Shown in pieces: positions 27,715 through 38,149 of a DNA stretch of 64,000 nt (positions within the stretch are counted from its first letter, which is position 1; the number at the start of each line of letters is the position of its first letter). The stretch covers positions 142,655 to 206,654 of the forward strand of contig NZ_BPRE01000010.1 in assembly GCF_022179765.1 (NCBI RefSeq), given 5' to 3'. This DNA is from Methylorubrum suomiense (GTDB lineage: Bacteria > Pseudomonadota > Alphaproteobacteria > Rhizobiales > Beijerinckiaceae). The notes under the pieces were generated by a model. The model saw only the letters and a list, made by a program, of their open reading frames with translations. It ran no database searches and was not told the DNA's origin. The position numbers and the translations under genes were made by a program.

Positions 27715-28848
27715 TTAGGCCGGCATCGCGGCGATGTGGAGCGGCGCGCCGGCCTTGCCGTTGAGTTCGCCGTACTGGGGCGAGAAGGCGCCCGCCGCCG
27801 GCATCTTGATGAGGTTGCCCTGGCCGGCAAGGAGCTGCTCGTAGGCCGAGACATACTTGCGGACCATCACCTCGGCGGTGAAACGGCCCTCGAAATGGGC
27901 GCGCACGCCGGTGCGGGGCAGATCGCGTACCTTGCGGCACGCCTCGATCGCCTCATCCATCGAGTTGACGATGTAGCCCGACACGCCGTCCTTGATGACT
28001 TCGGGGACCGAACCGTTGCCGAAGGCGATCACCGGCGTGCCGGCCGACATCGCCTCGATCATCACGAGACCGAAGGGCTCCGGCCAATCGATCGGGAAGG
28101 CGAGCGCCAGGGCGTTGCCGAGGAAGTCCTTCTTCTGCTCCTCGTTGATCTCGCCGATATACTCCACCAGCGGATGGTGGATCATCGGCTCGATCTTCTC
28201 GTCCCAGTAATCCTGATCGGCCTTGTCGACCTTCGCGGCGATCTTCAGCGGCGTACCGGAGCGGATCGCCATCTCGATCGCGCGGTCGGGGCGTTTCTCA
28301 GGCGAGATGCGGCCGAGGAAGGCGAGGTAGCCGCCCTTGGCCTCCGGGTAGAACGGGCAGTTCTCCTTCGGCAGGCCGTGATGAATCGTGGCCAGCCAGT
28401 TCGAATTCTCCGGCATCGGCTCGCGCTGGTTGTCCGAGATCGAGACCAGCGGCATCCCGGTGAACGTGTTGTAGACCGGCATGAAATCCGGCACGTCCAG
28501 GCGACCATGCATGGTCGTCAGACACTTGTGGTAAAGATCTTCGAACATCGGATACTGCAGAAGGTCGATGTGGAAGTGGATCACATCGAATTCGTGCGCG
28601 CGGCGATGGACGTGATGCAGCATCGCGAGGTGGCCCGCGGTGTGATCGCGGTAGCCGAGAAGGCGCAGGCCCTCCGGATGACAGGCTGCAAGCTTGGCCG
28701 AAGTCTGGGAATCGCCGCTCGCGAACAGTGTCACATCGTGTCCCTGACGGACCAGCTCTTCCGTGATCCACGAAACGACGCGCTCGGTGCCGCCATAGAA
28801 CTTCGGGGGAACAGCTTCCGCGAGAGGAGCAACCTGGGCAATGCGCAC
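27715..28848 (-). CDS. Family 4 glycosyltransferase
   Basis: A 377-residue GT-B-fold transferase. The N-terminal Rossmann domain has the nucleotide/acceptor loop PPKFYGGTERV and DVIHFHIDLLQYP. The C-terminal donor domain has FLGRISPEKRPD and the E-x7-E motif around EPFGLVMIEAMSAGTPV. It starts at GTG with GGAGAC upstream. No membrane segment or signal is seen, so it acts in the cytoplasm. The neighbouring debranching-type enzyme suggests storage or compatible glucoside metabolism, but acceptor and product cannot be told from the sequence. Confidence 0.88.
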   Translation of the reverse strand: MRIAQVAPLAEAVPPKFYGGTERVVSWITEELVRQGHDVTLFASGDSQTSAKLAACHPEGLRLLGYRDHTAGHLAMLHHVHRRAHEFDVIHFHIDLLQYPMFEDLYHKCLTTMHGRLDVPDFMPVYNTFTGMPLVSISDNQREPMPENSNWLATIHHGLPKENCPFYPEAKGGYLAFLGRISPEKRPDRAIEMAIRSGTPLKIAAKVDKADQDYWDEKIEPMIHHPLVEYIGEINEEQKKDFLGNALALAFPIDWPEPFGLVMIEAMSAGTPVIAFGNGSVPEVIKDGVSGYIVNSMDEAIEACRKVRDLPRTGVRAHFEGRFTAEVMVRKYVSAYEQLLAGQGNLIKMPAAGAFSPQYGELNGKAGAPLHIAAMPA

Positions 28849-29091
28849 GAAGACGTCTCCTGTGACCGAATAAGGATGTTGGAGAGACTATTGAACGACG
28901 CGGTCTGAGCGGGACATGAACGAAACCGACGGCCAAGGTTTATGGTTCCGCACCGCCCCTGGCGCGATGGGGAATCTTTGCAAGCCCACCGAATGCAGGC
29001 TTTCCACAGGATGGGCGCAACGCAGGTTTGCTGCTGCGCTTGCCTGACGAGCAGGGCGATGACCCGCTTCGGGCGCGCCGCACGGTTGCCG

Positions 29092-29124
29092 TTGACGCGT
29101 AGTTGTTGTACGTAACACGTACAA
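29092..29124 (+). promoter_or_regulatory. Promoter and palindromic operator of the higBA operon
   Basis: A perfect 8-bp inverted repeat with a 3-base centre, TTGTACGT-AAC-ACGTACAA (29106-29124), ends 10 bases before the higB start. A TTGACG -35-like box at 29092 places the -10 region inside the palindrome. Binding of the antitoxin dimer here would block RNA polymerase, the usual autoregulation of such pairs. Confidence 0.75.
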
Positions 29125-29134
29125 AGACGGCTCC

Positions 29135-29416
29135 ATGATTCTCAGCTATCGCGACAAGGATACCGAAGCGCTGGATGTGCACGGCGTGTGCCATCGCCGC
29201 TGGCGAGTCTTTCAGGCCGCCGCCGAGCGCAAGCTCGACATGCTGAATGCTGCCTTCACCGTGAGCGACCTGCGCAGCCCGCCCGGCAACCGCCTGGAAA
29301 AGTTGTCAGGTGACCGTGAGGGTCAGTGGAGCATTCGTATCAACGATCAGTGGCGCATCTGTTTCCGCTGGGACGGTGCGGGCCCGGAGGATGTCGAGAT
29401 CGTCGATTATCATTGA
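29135..29416 (+). CDS. higB: HigB/RelE-type toxin
   Basis: A 93-residue basic protein of the HigB family of ribosome-dependent mRNA endonucleases. Family signatures are HRRWRVFQAAAERKLDML in the N-terminal helices, PPGNRLEKLSGDREGQWSIRIN and the C-terminal strand WRICFRWD. The toxin-first order with the antitoxin downstream is typical of higBA. Thirteen bases separate it from higA. No truncation is seen, so it should be functional. Confidence 0.92.
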   Translation: MILSYRDKDTEALDVHGVCHRRWRVFQAAAERKLDMLNAAFTVSDLRSPPGNRLEKLSGDREGQWSIRINDQWRICFRWDGAGPEDVEIVDYH

Positions 29417-29429
29417 AGGAAATCGGAGC

Positions 29430-29714
29430 ATGGCTCGAATCCGAACGCATCCGGGTGAAATACTCCTCGAAGAATACTTGCATCCTTTGGGGTTAAGCGC
29501 CAACGCGCTCGCCCAGGTGATCGAGGTTCCGACAAACCGCATCAGCGAACTCGTTCGCGGTCGCCGCGGCATGAGTGCCGATACGGCCTGTCGGCTCGGG
29601 CGGTTCTTCGGAACGAGCCCGGAATTCTGGATGAACCTCCAGACGGCGCACGATCTTTCGAAGGCGTTGGCCGAGCACGACTATTCCGGCCTACGTACCC
29701 TCGAAAGCGCGTGA
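29430..29714 (+). CDS. higA: HigA-type antitoxin
   Basis: A 94-residue XRE-family antitoxin starting at ATG 29430 with GGAG just upstream. The N-terminus (RTHPGEILLEEYL-PLGLSANALA) and the HTH segment IEVPTNRISELVRGRRGMSADTA are diagnostic for HigA. The tail SPEFWMNLQTAHDLSKA is conserved. It neutralises the preceding toxin and should bind the palindrome at 29106-29124. Confidence 0.93.
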   Translation: MARIRTHPGEILLEEYLHPLGLSANALAQVIEVPTNRISELVRGRRGMSADTACRLGRFFGTSPEFWMNLQTAHDLSKALAEHDYSGLRTLESA

Positions 29715-29887
29715 CGGCGCAGTCCTGCGCGGCGGTCGATTGAAACCCGCGGATGTTTCTGCCATAAGCCGCCCGCGTCGAACCGCCCGGCCGATAGGGC
29801 TGCCGTGGCGGTTCCCGTTGCTCCAGTAGCATCACAGCGCAAGGCACCGGCTCTCCGGCCGGCCCGCCGTTGCGTCAGGAGAGCCAA

Positions 29888-30091
29888 ATGCCCAAGCTGA
29901 AGACCAAGTCGGGCGCCAAGAAGCGCTTCAAGATCACCGGCACCGGCAAGGTGATGTACGCCCAGGCCGGCAAGCGCCACGGGATGATCAAGCGGACCAC
30001 GAAGCAGATCCGCAACCTGCGCGGCACCACGACCCTGTTCGAGGGCGATGCCGCCAACGTGAAGAAGTATTTTCTGCCGAACCAGCGCTGA
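29888..30091 (+). CDS. rpmI: 50S ribosomal protein L35
   Basis: A 67-residue basic ribosomal protein with the family start [13 protein letters not shown] and the K-R-H-x-M segment. ATG 29888 has AGGAG seven bases upstream. It is followed by rplT after 49 bases. In many bacteria infC precedes this pair; here the toxin-antitoxin genes do, so infC lies elsewhere. Confidence 0.97.
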   Translation: MPKLKTKSGAKKRFKITGTGKVMYAQAGKRHGMIKRTTKQIRNLRGTTTLFEGDAANVKKYFLPNQR

Positions 30092-30140
30092 TACTTCGTC
30101 CCAAGCGAACCTGCTTTTCTAAAATCCGAGGAGATCTCCC

Positions 30141-30506
30141 ATGGCCCGCGTCAAGCGCGGCGTGACCAGTCACGCGAAGCACAAGAAAGTTCTGAAGGCC
30201 GCCAAGGGCTATTACGGCCGGCGCAAGAATACGATCCGCATCGCCAAGCAGGCGGTGGAGAAGGGTCTGCAGTACGCCTACCGCGACCGGAAGAACAAGA
30301 AGCGCACCTTCCGCGCCCTCTGGATCCAGCGTCTTAACGCGGCGGTCCGCGAGCATGGCCTGACCTATTCCCGCTTCATCGACGGGCTGGCGAAGTCGGG
30401 CATCGAGGTGGACCGCAAGGCCCTCTCCGAACTCGCCATCCACGAGCCGGCGAGCTTCGCCGCCGTCGTCGAGAAGGCGAAGTCGGCCCTGCCCAAGGCC
30501 GCCTGA
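30141..30506 (+). CDS. rplT: 50S ribosomal protein L20
   Basis: A 121-residue ribosomal assembly protein beginning [15 protein letters not shown], with the [10 protein letters not shown] and [11 protein letters not shown] stretches of L20. GAGGAG precedes the ATG. In some bacteria L20 represses its own operon through a leader structure, but no such structure is evident upstream of rpmI here. A strong terminator follows. Confidence 0.97.
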   Translation: MARVKRGVTSHAKHKKVLKAAKGYYGRRKNTIRIAKQAVEKGLQYAYRDRKNKKRTFRALWIQRLNAAVREHGLTYSRFIDGLAKSGIEVDRKALSELAIHEPASFAAVVEKAKSALPKAA

Positions 30507-30544
30507 TCCGCGTACCGCCCCCGGGCGGAGCGCGACCCTTCATC

Positions 30545-30578
30545 AAGGCGCGGCGCTTCATCGAGCGCCGCGCCTTTT
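30545..30578 (+). terminator. Terminator after rplT
   Basis: A perfect 13-bp stem AAGGCGCGGCGCT / AGCGCCGCGCCTT with a 6-base loop is followed by only two more Ts. It separates the ribosomal genes from pheS. The following 138 bases before pheS include another possible hairpin (TTTGCGCG at 30647 with CGCGCAAA at 30676) that could act in a leader. Confidence 0.75.
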
Positions 30579-30716
30579 CGTTTCCGGACGGGCCCGGCCC
30601 GTTCTGCCCGCCCGGGGCCTCCTCGCGATTTGCACGGATGCGAACGTTTGCGCGCTTGCAGGACGGCAAACGACGCGCGCAAAAGGCAGCCCGCGACGAC
30701 CGGCTAAGGACAGACC

Positions 30717-31796
30717 ATGGATCTCGACGCTCTCGAACGCGACCTCCTCGGCCAGGTCGAGCAGGCCGGTGACGAGGCCGCCCTCGAAACCCTGCGCGTC
30801 GCCGCCCTCGGGAAGAAGGGCAGCGTGTCCGAGCTTCTGAAGACGCTGGGCGCGATGACGCCGGAGGAGCGCAAGGAGCGCGGTCCCCTCATCAACGGTC
30901 TGCGCGACCGGGTGCAGGGCGCGATCCTGGCCAAGCGCGAGGCTCTGGTCGAGGCCGCCCTCGACACGCGGCTGGCCGCCGAGCGCATCGACGTGACGCT
31001 GCCCCTGCGCGAGGCGCCGGAGATCCGCGGTCGCATCCACCCGATCAGCCAAGTGATCGAGGAGATCACCGCGATCTTCGCCGATCTCGGTTTCTCCGTG
31101 GCGGAAGGTCCCGATATCGAGACCGACGAGTTGAACTTCACCGCGCTCAACTTCCCCGAGGGCCATCCGGCCCGCGAGATGCACGACACGTTCTTCCTGG
31201 CGCCCGATCATCTGGGACGGCGCAAGCTTCTACGCACCCACACCTCGCCGGTGCAGGTACGGACCATGCGGGCCAAGCAGCCGCCGATCCGCGTGATCAT
31301 GCCCGGCCGGACCTATCGGCACGATTCCGATCAGACCCACACGCCGATGTTCCACCAGGTCGAAGGGCTGGTCATCGACCGCTCGGCCAACATCGCCAAC
31401 CTGAAATGGGTGCTGGAATCGTTCTGCCGTGCCTTCTTCGAGGTCGACAGCGTGACGATGCGCTTCCGGCCCTCGTTCTTCCCCTTCACCGAGCCCTCGG
31501 CGGAAGTCGACATCCAGTGCTCGCGCAAGGGCGGTGAGCTGCGCTTCGGCGAGGGCACCGACTGGCTGGAAGTGCTGGGCTGCGGGATGGTGCATCCCAA
31601 CGTGCTGCGGAACGGCGGCCTCGACCCGGATCAGGTCCAGGGATTCGCCTTCGGCATGGGCATCGACCGCCTCGCCATGCTCAAATACGGCATGCCGGAC
31701 CTGCGCCCGTTCTTCGAGGCGGATGTGCGCTGGCTCGACCATTACGGCTTCCGGCCGATCGACGTGCCGAGCCTGGTCGGCGGGCTGACGGCCTGA
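30717..31796 (+). CDS. pheS: Phenylalanyl-tRNA synthetase alpha subunit
   Basis: A 359-residue class II synthetase subunit that charges tRNA-Phe as an alpha2-beta2 enzyme. An N-terminal coiled-coil (about 1-90) is followed by the catalytic core with motif 1 near [10 protein letters not shown], motif 2 ([20 protein letters not shown]) and motif 3 ([14 protein letters not shown]). The length is normal. It is followed by pheT after 63 bases. Confidence 0.97.
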   Translation: MDLDALERDLLGQVEQAGDEAALETLRVAALGKKGSVSELLKTLGAMTPEERKERGPLINGLRDRVQGAILAKREALVEAALDTRLAAERIDVTLPLREAPEIRGRIHPISQVIEEITAIFADLGFSVAEGPDIETDELNFTALNFPEGHPAREMHDTFFLAPDHLGRRKLLRTHTSPVQVRTMRAKQPPIRVIMPGRTYRHDSDQTHTPMFHQVEGLVIDRSANIANLKWVLESFCRAFFEVDSVTMRFRPSFFPFTEPSAEVDIQCSRKGGELRFGEGTDWLEVLGCGMVHPNVLRNGGLDPDQVQGFAFGMGIDRLAMLKYGMPDLRPFFEADVRWLDHYGFRPIDVPSLVGGLTA

Positions 31797-31859
31797 CCCT
31801 GTCGCAACGATTGTGGATTCCGGCTCGGTTCGCCCCGGCGGCCGCGAGGATGTTCTGAG

Positions 31860-34283
31860 ATGAAATTCACCCTCTCCTGGCTCAAGGACCACCTCGACAC
31901 CGAGGCTTCGCTCGACGCGATCAGCGAGACGCTCACGCGGATCGGGCTGGAGGTCGAGGGGATCGAGGACAAGGCCGCCGCCCTCAGGCCCTACGTGATC
32001 GCGCGGGTGATCTCCGCCGAGCAGCACCCCAACGCCGATCGCCTGCGCGTTTGCCAGGTCGATGCGGGCGACGGGCAGCCGCTGCAGGTGGTGTGCGGGG
32101 CGCCGAACGCGCGCACCGGTATGCTCTCGGTCTTCGCGCCTCCCGGCACCTACGTTCCCGGCAAGGACATCACGCTCTCGGTCGGCACGATCCGCGGCGT
32201 CGAGAGCCGCGGCATGCTCTGCTCAGGGGCGGAGCTTGGCCTCAGCGAGGATCACGACGGCATCCTGGATCTGCCGGCGGACGCGCCGGTGGGTACGCCC
32301 TACGCCGTCTGGGCCGGGCTCGACGACCCGGTCATCGAGATCAACCTCACGCCGAACCGCGCCGATTGCGCCTCGATCCACGGCATCGCCCGCGATCTCG
32401 CCGCCACCGGCATCGGCACCCTGAAACGCGAGCCGCTGCCGCCGGTGCGGGGGGAGGGCCCGTGCCCGACCCAGGTTTCGCTCGCCTTCGACGCCCATGA
32501 CAAGGGTTTGTGCCCGCTGTTCGGCTTGCGCCTCGTGCGCGGGGTCAAGAACGGTCCCTCGCCCGAATGGATGCAGAAGCGGTTGCGTGCCATCGGCCTG
32601 CGCCCGATCAACGCGCTCGTCGACATCACCAATTACCTCACCTTCGATCGCGGCCGGCCCCTGCACGTGTTCGACGCGAACAAGGTCGCGGGCGGCCTCG
32701 TGGTGCGCCGGGCCGAGGAGGGCGAGAGCCTCGTGGCTCTGGACGGCAAGACGTACCGCCTCGACGGCGACGTGATCGTCATCGCGGACGCGAACGGGGT
32801 CGAGTCGATCGGCGGCATCATGGGCGGTCAGGCCTCGGGCTGCGACGAGAACACCACCGACGTGCTCATCGAATCGGCCCTCTGGGACCCGCGCGCCATC
32901 GCCCGCACCGGCCGGCGCCTCGGCATCGTCACCGATGCCCGCTACCGCTTCGAGCGCGGCGTCGATCCGGCCTTCACCCTTCCGGGGCTCGATCTCGCCA
33001 CCCGCCTCGTCCTCGACCTCTGCGGCGGGACGCCGAGCCAGGCGAATGTCGTGGGCGATGTGCCCGAGCTCACCCACGTCATCGATTTCCCCTGGACCGA
33101 GGTGCGGCGCCTCGCCGGCATCGAGCTGTCGCGGGCGGAGATGAAGGTCACGCTCGAAGCGCTCGGCTTCCACATCGCCGGCTCCGGTGACCGCGTGAAG
33201 GTGCTGCCGCCGTCCTGGCGGGCCGATGTCGAGGGCAAGGCCGATCTCGTCGAGGAGATCGTCCGGATCGCCGGGCTCGACCGAATCGAGCCGAAGCCGC
33301 TCGCCCGCGTCGAGACGGTGGCGAACGAGCCGATGCTGACGGTGCTGCAGCGGCGCACGCGCCTCGCCCGCCGGGCACTGGCCGGCCGGGGGCTGATGGA
33401 GGCGGTGACCTACTCCTTCATTGCCGCCGAGGATGCGCGGCTGTTCGGCGGTGGCGGGGCCGATCTGGCCCTGGCCAACCCGATCGCCGCCGACCTGTCC
33501 GACATGCGCCCGAGCCTCGTTCCGGGTCTGCTGCGCGCCGCGCAGCGCAATGCCGACCGGGGCTTCCCGGACGTGGCCCTGTTCGAGGTCGGTCAATGCT
33601 TCGCCAGCGACGAGCCGGAGGGGCAGAGCGTGCGCGCCGCCGGCATCCGCCGCGGCACCGCCCGTCACGGCGGGGCCGGACGTCACTGGTCCGGCGCCGC
33701 CGCGCCGGTCGACGTGTTCGAGGCCAAAGCCGATGCCCTCGCCCTCCTCGGCGCACTGGGCGTGCCGACCGGCGGCCTCCAGGTCGTGGCCGGCGGACCC
33801 GCGTGGCTGCATCCCGGCCGCTCCGGTACATTGCAGTTCGGGCCCAAGACCGTCGTCGGCCATTTCGGTGAACTGCACCCGCGGCTTCTCAAGGCGATGG
33901 ACCTCAAGGGCGCGCAGGTCGGCTTCGAGATCGTCCTCGACGCCCTGCCGCTGCCGCGCCATCGTCCGACGAAGGCCAAACCCGCCCTGGCGCTCTCCGG
34001 CCTGCAGGCGATCTCCCGCAACTTCGCCTTCGTGGTGGCGCGCGAGGTGACGGCTGCGGATATCCTGAAGGCCGCCCAGGGCGCCGATCGCAAATTGATC
34101 GCCGGCATCGACGTGTTCGACCTGTACGAGGGCGTCGGCATTCCGGACGGATCGAAGTCGGTCGCCGTCGCGGTTCGTCTTCAGCCTTCGGAACGGACCC
34201 TGACCGATGCGGAGATCGAGGCGGTCAGCGCCAAGATCGTCGCCGAGGTGGCCAAGAAGACCGGCGCGACGTTGCGCGCCTGA
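31860..34283 (+). CDS. pheT: Phenylalanyl-tRNA synthetase beta subunit
   Basis: An 807-residue beta subunit: a start region [13 protein letters not shown], an OB-fold tRNA-binding domain ([21 protein letters not shown]), the B3/B4 region with the editing site, a B5 domain, and a C-terminal anticodon-binding FDX-ACB domain ([16 protein letters not shown]). The order matches bacterial PheT. It lies downstream of pheS in the same unit. Confidence 0.97.
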   Translation: MKFTLSWLKDHLDTEASLDAISETLTRIGLEVEGIEDKAAALRPYVIARVISAEQHPNADRLRVCQVDAGDGQPLQVVCGAPNARTGMLSVFAPPGTYVPGKDITLSVGTIRGVESRGMLCSGAELGLSEDHDGILDLPADAPVGTPYAVWAGLDDPVIEINLTPNRADCASIHGIARDLAATGIGTLKREPLPPVRGEGPCPTQVSLAFDAHDKGLCPLFGLRLVRGVKNGPSPEWMQKRLRAIGLRPINALVDITNYLTFDRGRPLHVFDANKVAGGLVVRRAEEGESLVALDGKTYRLDGDVIVIADANGVESIGGIMGGQASGCDENTTDVLIESALWDPRAIARTGRRLGIVTDARYRFERGVDPAFTLPGLDLATRLVLDLCGGTPSQANVVGDVPELTHVIDFPWTEVRRLAGIELSRAEMKVTLEALGFHIAGSGDRVKVLPPSWRADVEGKADLVEEIVRIAGLDRIEPKPLARVETVANEPMLTVLQRRTRLARRALAGRGLMEAVTYSFIAAEDARLFGGGGADLALANPIAADLSDMRPSLVPGLLRAAQRNADRGFPDVALFEVGQCFASDEPEGQSVRAAGIRRGTARHGGAGRHWSGAAAPVDVFEAKADALALLGALGVPTGGLQVVAGGPAWLHPGRSGTLQFGPKTVVGHFGELHPRLLKAMDLKGAQVGFEIVLDALPLPRHRPTKAKPALALSGLQAISRNFAFVVAREVTAADILKAAQGADRKLIAGIDVFDLYEGVGIPDGSKSVAVAVRLQPSERTLTDAEIEAVSAKIVAEVAKKTGATLRA

Positions 34284-34298
34284 TCGGGAGGGGCGGCC

Positions 34299-35186
34299 AT
34301 GGATGCGGATCTCGTCGCGGTCCTCACCGAGGAAGATCACCTCCCGACCGAGGCCCTGAGGCGGGCGGTCGCCGATCCTGAAGCGATCGCCGAGCCGGTG
34401 CTCGCGCTTCTGGCCCGGGCGGAGGACGATGCCGACGCGATCGAGGACGAGGAGGCCAACCTCCTGTTCTGGGGGCTCCACGCCCTGGCCGCTTCCCGCG
34501 ACACCCGCATCTTCCCGCCGCTGATGCGGCTGCTGCGGCAGGACGGCGAGGCGGTCGAGGGGCTGCTCGGAGACGCCATCACCGCGACCCTGCCGAAGGT
34601 GATCGCCTCGACCTACGACGGGGATCTCACTGCCCTTGTCCGATTGGGTCTCGACAGCAGCGGCGACGCGTTCGTGCGCGGTTCGGTCCTGACCGCGCTG
34701 AGCTTCCTGACGCGTCAGGGACGGATTCCTCTGGAGGAAGCCCGCACCCTCTTGATGCGCTTCGACGAGGCGCGGGCCGATATCGAGGGGGGATCGGTCT
34801 GGAGCGCTTGGGAGGAGGCGATCGCCTATCTCGGGCTGACCGACCTCGCGCCACGGGTCGAGGCAGCGCGGCGCGACGGCCGCATCACGGACGAGTTCAG
34901 CGATCTCGCGTGGTTCCGGAAGGCGCTGCGGCAGGCCTCCGCCGAGCCGCCGGATCTGAGCCTCTTCGACACGCGCCAATACGGCTATCTCGACGATCCG
35001 GTCGAGGCCCTCGACTGGACCTCGGAAACCTACGGCCAGCCGGTCAAGAACCCCTTCAAGGATGTCGGCCGCAACGATCCCTGTCCCTGCGGCTCGGGCA
35101 AGAAGTACAAGAAATGCTGTCTCAGCGCCCTTGAGGCGAAGGGGGAGACGCGTCCGGGTCCCTCACGGCTGCCGGGCCTGTCCTGA
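34299..35186 (+). CDS. DUF1186 protein with C-terminal SEC-C zinc motif
   Basis: A 295-residue soluble protein, mostly alpha-helical and acidic, of the DUF1186 type. It ends in a SEC-C motif ([16 protein letters not shown], about residues 261-276), the zinc-binding knot found at the SecA C-terminus. Such proteins may bind SecB or ribosome-related partners, but the function is unknown. It starts 15 bases after pheT and may be cotranscribed. Its 3' end overlaps the convergent ThiF-like gene by 65 bases. Confidence 0.88.
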   Translation: MDADLVAVLTEEDHLPTEALRRAVADPEAIAEPVLALLARAEDDADAIEDEEANLLFWGLHALAASRDTRIFPPLMRLLRQDGEAVEGLLGDAITATLPKVIASTYDGDLTALVRLGLDSSGDAFVRGSVLTALSFLTRQGRIPLEEARTLLMRFDEARADIEGGSVWSAWEEAIAYLGLTDLAPRVEAARRDGRITDEFSDLAWFRKALRQASAEPPDLSLFDTRQYGYLDDPVEALDWTSETYGQPVKNPFKDVGRNDPCPCGSGKKYKKCCLSALEAKGETRPGPSRLPGLS

Positions 35187-35952
35187 CGCCGTTGAGCGGG
35201 TTGTCCGGATCCCAGGCATAGCTCAACGTCTCGAACCGCATCGAGCGGGCATCGACCATCAGCAGACGCCCGACGAGGGGCTCCCCGAAGCCCGCCGCCG
35301 CCCGGATCACCTCCATCGCCATGAGCGAGCCCATCACACCGGCCAAGGCGCCGAGAACCCCGGCTTCGGCGCAGGGGGCGACCGTGCCGGGCGGTGGTGG
35401 ATTCGGGAACAGGCAGCGATAGGTCGGGTGCCGCTCGCCCTCCGGGCTCGTCTCATGGGCGCGGATCGTGGTGAGCGAGCCGTCGAACGCCCCGAGCGCC
35501 GCCGTCACGAGAGGTTTCCCGGCGTGGAAGCAGGCGTCCGAGACGGCGTAGCGGGTGGCGAAATTGTCGGAGCCGTCGGCGACGAGGTCGTAGTCCGTCA
35601 TCAGGCCGACGGCGTTCTCGGGCGTGATCCGGACCGGATGGGCAACCACGCGGACATGGGGGTTCAGGCGGGCGACCGCCTCCGCCGCGCTCTCCACCTT
35701 GAGCCGTCCCACGTCGGGCGTGCCATGGATGACCTGACGCTGCAGATTGGACAGCGAGACCGCGTCGTCGTCGACGATGCCAATCGTGCCGATGCCGGCG
35801 GCGGCGAGATACTGGATCAACGGGGCACCGAGCCCGCCCGCGCCGATCACCAGGACGCGAGCCGCCTTCAGCCGGGCCTGACCGGGCCCGCCGACCTCCC
35901 GCAGGACGATATGGCGGGCATAGCGTTCGATTTCGTCCGACGAGAGTGCCAT
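35122..35952 (-). CDS. ThiF/MoeB/HesA-family adenylyltransferase
   Basis: About 276 residues. The enzyme activates a small sulfur-carrier protein (MoaD- or ThiS-like) by C-terminal adenylation. The nucleotide loop [12 protein letters not shown], the Arg finger-type segment SNLQRQV, and [10 protein letters not shown] are present. The CxxC zinc pairs of MoeB are not clear: only isolated Cys residues (YRCLFP, APCAEAG) are seen. ATG 35952 is preferred over 35961 on family grounds. Whether it serves molybdopterin or thiamine synthesis cannot be decided. Confidence 0.88.
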   Translation of the reverse strand: MALSSDEIERYARHIVLREVGGPGQARLKAARVLVIGAGGLGAPLIQYLAAAGIGTIGIVDDDAVSLSNLQRQVIHGTPDVGRLKVESAAEAVARLNPHVRVVAHPVRITPENAVGLMTDYDLVADGSDNFATRYAVSDACFHAGKPLVTAALGAFDGSLTTIRAHETSPEGERHPTYRCLFPNPPPPGTVAPCAEAGVLGALAGVMGSLMAMEVIRAAAGFGEPLVGRLLMVDARSMRFETLSYAWDPDNPLNGVRTGPAAVRDPDASPPSPQGR

Positions 35953-36061
35953 GCCGGCCATGTAAGCCGGCGAGGGGCGGAGCGGAAGCGGCGGTTTTCG
36001 CGAGGCGCGGCGGCGTGCTAGCGCTGGCGGACGATGCGACGGTCGCCCTCCTCCCCAAGCC

Positions 36062-36104
36062 CCTTATCCTGAGGCTCTGCTTCGCTTCGCCCCTCAGGAT
36101 GAGG
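36062..36104. repeat. 43-bp short copy of the palindromic repeat
   Basis: A single hairpin, CCTTATCCTGAGG / CCTCAGGATGAGG (one G-U-type mismatch), encloses a TTCGCTTCGC-rich loop. It has only the outer arms of the 110-bp element. The possible ATG start of dapE at 36099 lies in its right arm. Confidence 0.75.
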
Positions 36105-37319
36105 GGGGATGGGTGGGTGGACGCGTTCGTCCGTCCCCGCGTTCACGGTGTCGCCTTGTCCGAAGCCTCTCCCCTCGCCCTCGCCCAATCCCTGATCCGC
36201 TGCCCCTCGGTCACCCCGGAGGAGGGCGGTGCGCTGTCCTTCCTCGATTGCGTGCTTGCCGAGGCAGGCTTCACGGTCGAGCGTCCGGTTTTCTCCGAGC
36301 CCGGCATGCCGGATATCGAGAATCTCTACGCCCGGATCGGCACCGACGGTCCCGTCCTGCTGTTCGCCGGCCATACCGACGTGGTGCCGCCGGGCGAGGC
36401 GACCGCCTGGACGCACAGCCCGTTCTCCGGTGAGGTCGCCGATGGCATCCTCTACGGGCGCGGCGCCGTCGACATGAAGGGCGGCATCGCCTGCCTGCTG
36501 GCGGCGACCCTCCGCTTCCTGGAGGCGCGGGGACCCGCGTTCGGCGGCTCCATCGCCTTCCTGATCACCGGTGACGAGGAAGGACCGGCGGTCAACGGCA
36601 CCGTCAAGCTGCTGGATTGGGCGCGCGCACGCGGCGAGCGCTTCGATCATTGCCTGTTGGGCGAGCCGACCAATCCCGAGCGCTTGGGCGACATGATCAA
36701 GATCGGCCGGCGCGGCTCGCTCACCGGGCGCATCACCGTCCATGGGCGCCAGGGTCATGTCGCCTATCCGCACCGGGCCGAGAACCCGATACCGGGTCTC
36801 TTGCGACTCGCCACCGCTCTGCTCGCCGCCCCGCTCGACGGGGGCACCGCTCATTTCGACGCGTCGAACCTGGAATTCACGACGATCGATGTCGGAAACC
36901 CCGCGACCAACGTGATCCCGGCGACGGCGCACGCCGTGTTCAACGTGCGCTTCAACGATGACTGGACCGCCGAGACGCTCGGGACCGAGATCCGCCGTCG
37001 TCTGGATGAGGCGGCGGGCAACGCGGTCCGCTTCAGCCTCGATCTCCAGCCCTCGAACTCACCCGCCTTCCTGACCCGGCCCGACGCCTTCGTCGATCTG
37101 GTGGCCGATGCGGTCGAGGCCGAGACCGGCCGGCGCCCGGCCCTGTCGACCACCGGCGGCACCTCGGATGCCCGCTTCATCAAGGATGCCTGCCCGGTGA
37201 TCGAGTTCGGCCTCGTGGGGCAGACGATGCACGCGGTCGATGAGCGGGTTGCCGTCGAGGACCTCGAACGGCTCACCGCGATCTACAGGCGCGTGCTCGA
37301 AGCTTACTTTTCCGCGTAA
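36099..37319 (+). CDS. dapE: Succinyl-diaminopimelate desuccinylase
   Basis: An M20-family zinc peptidase-fold enzyme of the lysine/meso-diaminopimelate pathway. Metal-site motifs are [30 protein letters not shown] with the catalytic Glu, GEPTNPE and the C-terminal TGGTSDARF. The start is uncertain: ATG 36099 (406 residues) lies inside a palindromic repeat and has no clear binding site. TTG 36156 (387 residues) fits the usual length and the [15 protein letters not shown] beginning. The 3' end overlaps truA by 16 bases on the other strand. Confidence 0.92.
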   Translation: MRGDGWVDAFVRPRVHGVALSEASPLALAQSLIRCPSVTPEEGGALSFLDCVLAEAGFTVERPVFSEPGMPDIENLYARIGTDGPVLLFAGHTDVVPPGEATAWTHSPFSGEVADGILYGRGAVDMKGGIACLLAATLRFLEARGPAFGGSIAFLITGDEEGPAVNGTVKLLDWARARGERFDHCLLGEPTNPERLGDMIKIGRRGSLTGRITVHGRQGHVAYPHRAENPIPGLLRLATALLAAPLDGGTAHFDASNLEFTTIDVGNPATNVIPATAHAVFNVRFNDDWTAETLGTEIRRRLDEAAGNAVRFSLDLQPSNSPAFLTRPDAFVDLVADAVEAETGRRPALSTTGGTSDARFIKDACPVIEFGLVGQTMHAVDERVAVEDLERLTAIYRRVLEAYFSA

Positions 37320-38062
37320 TCGACGCCGACGAAGGTCAGCCCGCCGGCCGGCGCCAGCGGGCCGCAGCGATGCTTGGCTTTCGTCGCCAGGATCTCTGCC
37401 ACGTCGTCGGCGGAGAGGCGCTTGCACCCGGCCAGCATCAAGGTGCCGGTCATGGCGCGAACCTGATGATGCAGGAACGAACGGGCCGAGGTCGCGATCA
37501 CGATCTCCTCGAACAGGCCCATCCGCGTGCGCGTCACGTCGAGCTGTTCCAGGGTGCGCACCGGGCTGTTGGCCTGACATTCGGCGGCGCGGAAGGCGGA
37601 GAAGTCGTGGCGGCCGAGCAGGCGCTGGGCGGCTTCCTGCATCAGGTCGGCGTCGAGGGGCCACGGCACGTGCCAGACATGGCCCCGGGTGAGCGCGGCG
37701 GGGCTGCGTCGATTGAGGATGCGGTAGCGGTAATGCCGACGGATCGCCGAGTGGCGGGCGTCGAAGTCCGGTCCGACGATCTCGGCGGAGATCACCGAAA
37801 TCGGCTGCGGACGCAGATGGGCGTTCAGGGCATCGCGCACCGTATCCGTGCGCCACGCCTTCACCAGATCGAGATGAGCGACCTGATGGATCGCATGCAC
37901 GCCCGCATCCGTGCGTCCGGCGCAGGTGAGGCGGACGGTTTCGCCGGAGAAGCGCGTCACGGCGTCTTCCAGGGCCGCCTGCACGGTCGGGTCTTCGGCC
38001 TGCCGCTGCCAGCCGCAGAACGGTGCGCCGTCATACTCGATGACGAGTTTATAGCGGGGCAT
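37304..38062 (-). CDS. truA: tRNA pseudouridine(38-40) synthase
   Basis: A 252-residue pseudouridine synthase acting on positions 38-40 of tRNA anticodon stems. The catalytic Asp is residue 52 in [20 protein letters not shown] and the [13 protein letters not shown] strand are conserved. ATG 38062 matches the family N-terminus [11 protein letters not shown]. It is the last gene of def-fmt-truA. Confidence 0.96.
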   Translation of the reverse strand: MPRYKLVIEYDGAPFCGWQRQAEDPTVQAALEDAVTRFSGETVRLTCAGRTDAGVHAIHQVAHLDLVKAWRTDTVRDALNAHLRPQPISVISAEIVGPDFDARHSAIRRHYRYRILNRRSPAALTRGHVWHVPWPLDADLMQEAAQRLLGRHDFSAFRAAECQANSPVRTLEQLDVTRTRMGLFEEIVIATSARSFLHHQVRAMTGTLMLAGCKRLSADDVAEILATKAKHRCGPLAPAGGLTFVGVDYAEK

Positions 38063-38149
38063 GTTAGGCCGTTTCCGCGTCGCGTCCGTCAACTCGGCGC
38101 GGGAGACGGTCCGCCGAGCCACGGGGCGTCATCGTAATGCGCTCGCGCT

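Noticed and set aside
32223..34979. A 918-codon open frame antisense to pheT
   Set aside because: It is the mirror of the pheT codon pattern, has no binding site, and is unlike any protein.
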